From: Ruminococcus sp.
GTDB taxonomy: Bacteria; Bacillota; Clostridia; Oscillospirales; Acutalibacteraceae
Direction of reading: 5' to 3'
Assembly (NCBI GenBank): GCA_017384945.1
Contig: JAFNSO010000097.1
Coordinates: 1-34,589 of the forward strand
DNA: 34,589 bases
The notes beneath the pieces were generated by a model, which ran no database searches, was not told the DNA's origin, and worked only from the letters and a program-made list of their open reading frames with translations. This document shows positions 33,766 to 34,589 of this stretch, piece after piece; the first letter of the stretch is position 1; each line of letters starts with the position of its first letter. The position numbers were made by a program, and so were the translations under genes.

Positions 33766-34589
33766 ATGGAAAACAATGTTTTTGATTCAATAAGAATTAA
33801 CCTGGCTTCTCCCGAACAGATTCTCGCGTGGTCATACGGCGAGGTCAAAAAGCCCGAGACCATCAACTACAGAACCCTCAAGCCCGAGCGCGACGGACTT
33901 TTCTGCGAGCGCATTTTCGGACCTACAAAGGACTGGGAGTGCCACTGCGGAAAGTATAAGAAGATTCGCTACAAGGGCAAGGTCTGCGACCGCTGCGGAG
34001 TTGAGGTAACCCGCGCGAAGGTAAGACGCGAGAGAATGGGTCATATCCATCTCGCGGCTCCCGTGTCGCACATCTGGTATTTCAAGGGCACACCCTCGAG
34101 AATCGCCCTTATCCTCGATATTTCCCCGAGAAACCTCGAAAGAGTTCTCTATTTCCAAAGCTATATCGTAACTGACCCCGGCGACTGCCGTGAGCTCGAA
34201 AGACTCCAGTGTCTCACCGAGGGCGAGTACATGGATATGCGCGAGAAGTACGAGGACGACTTCAAGGCGGGTATGGGCGCCGAGACGATTCTGGAGCTCT
34301 TAAAGCAGATTGACCTCGACGAGCAGGCGGCAGCCGTTCGCGAGGAGCTCGAGTCCGCTACAGGTCAGAAGCAGGGCAGACTTATAAAGAAGCTCGACGT
34401 AATCGAGAGCTTCCGTTCCTCGGGCAACCGTCCCGAGTGGATGATCCTCACCGAGGTTCCCGTAATTCCTCCCGATATCCGTCCGATGGTACAGCTCGAC
34501 GGCGGACGCTTCGCGACCTCCGACCTCAACGATCTGTACAGACGTGTCATCAACCGTAACAACCGCCTCGCGAGGCTCCTTGAGCTCGA
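33766..34589 (+). CDS. rpoC: DNA-directed RNA polymerase subunit beta' (3' part outside the window)
   Basis: RpoC is the largest RNA polymerase subunit and carries the catalytic Mg2+. Only the first 274 codons lie in the window. They start [20 protein letters not shown] and include [20 protein letters not shown], the N-terminal zinc site ([14 protein letters not shown] then CDRCGVEVT), [20 protein letters not shown], and the start of the clamp-helix/lid region ([36 protein letters not shown]). The catalytic NADFDGD motif would lie beyond the window end. GGAGGAG at 33751-33757 is a strong RBS. It is co-transcribed with rpoB. Confidence 0.97.
   Translation, partial: MENNVFDSIRINLASPEQILAWSYGEVKKPETINYRTLKPERDGLFCERIFGPTKDWECHCGKYKKIRYKGKVCDRCGVEVTRAKVRRERMGHIHLAAPVSHIWYFKGTPSRIALILDISPRNLERVLYFQSYIVTDPGDCRELERLQCLTEGEYMDMREKYEDDFKAGMGAETILELLKQIDLDEQAAAVREELESATGQKQGRLIKKLDVIESFRSSGNRPEWMILTEVPVIPPDIRPMVQLDGGRFATSDLNDLYRRVINRNNRLARLLEL

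Overview
The window looks like a chromosomal segment of an anaerobic, Gram-positive gut bacterium of the Ruminococcaceae/Oscillospirales type, possibly a starch-using Ruminococcus relative. The clues are SigA-type promoters, strong Shine-Dalgarno sites and frequent TTG starts, a SpoVAC sporulation protein, a class B sortase, a Bacillus-type ThiI without rhodanese domain, and secreted proteins with Thr/Pro/Glu linkers, cohesin-like and starch-binding-like (CBM26-like) modules. Genus is an inference. There is no phage, IS element, CRISPR array, tRNA or integration scar.

Layout. 1-1002 is the 3' part of a sugar-type ABC ATPase, closed by a terminator. 1207-4916 holds a secreted membrane-anchored starch-binding-like protein, a CPA2 cation/proton antiporter and a cysteine synthase. 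A small Nif11-like gene (4966-5238, minus) lies opposite a secreted/membrane protein of unknown function (5399-7351). That gene runs directly into pyrC, a DRE-TIM aldolase and pyrF. Then come serC and serA (10755-13078) and an HD-GYP signalling protein (13329-14612).

A minus-strand operon (17930 to 14754) encodes a DUF815 AAA ATPase, a lipoprotein substrate-binding protein, a DUF5662 protein and an HD hydrolase. All but the first junction have overlapping stop/start codons. Opposite it is a solitary 5S rRNA with its own promoter and terminator, followed by an FkbM methyltransferase and a small acidic membrane protein.

Two large secreted minus-strand proteins (22427 to 20127 and 24144 to 22666) share an architecture: signal peptide, low-complexity linker, cohesin-like module, linker and a lysine-rich beta domain. 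Next is a second compact minus-strand operon (28981 to 24289): cysteine desulfurase, ThiI, an unusual three-part class B sortase and a small MoaB/CinA-like protein. The window ends with spoVAC and rpoB-rpoC; rpoC is cut by the window end.

How the genes may work together. SerA and SerC make O-phosphoserine, CysK makes cysteine, and IscS with ThiI uses cysteine sulfur for tRNA and thiamine thiolation. A 20-bp element with 18 identical positions lies upstream of both cysK and serC, which hints at shared control. The best candidates for undescribed biology are the sulfur-transfer/sortase operon, the ATPase/lipoprotein/DUF5662/HD operon, the cysK/serC element and the pair of cohesin-like cationic secreted proteins.
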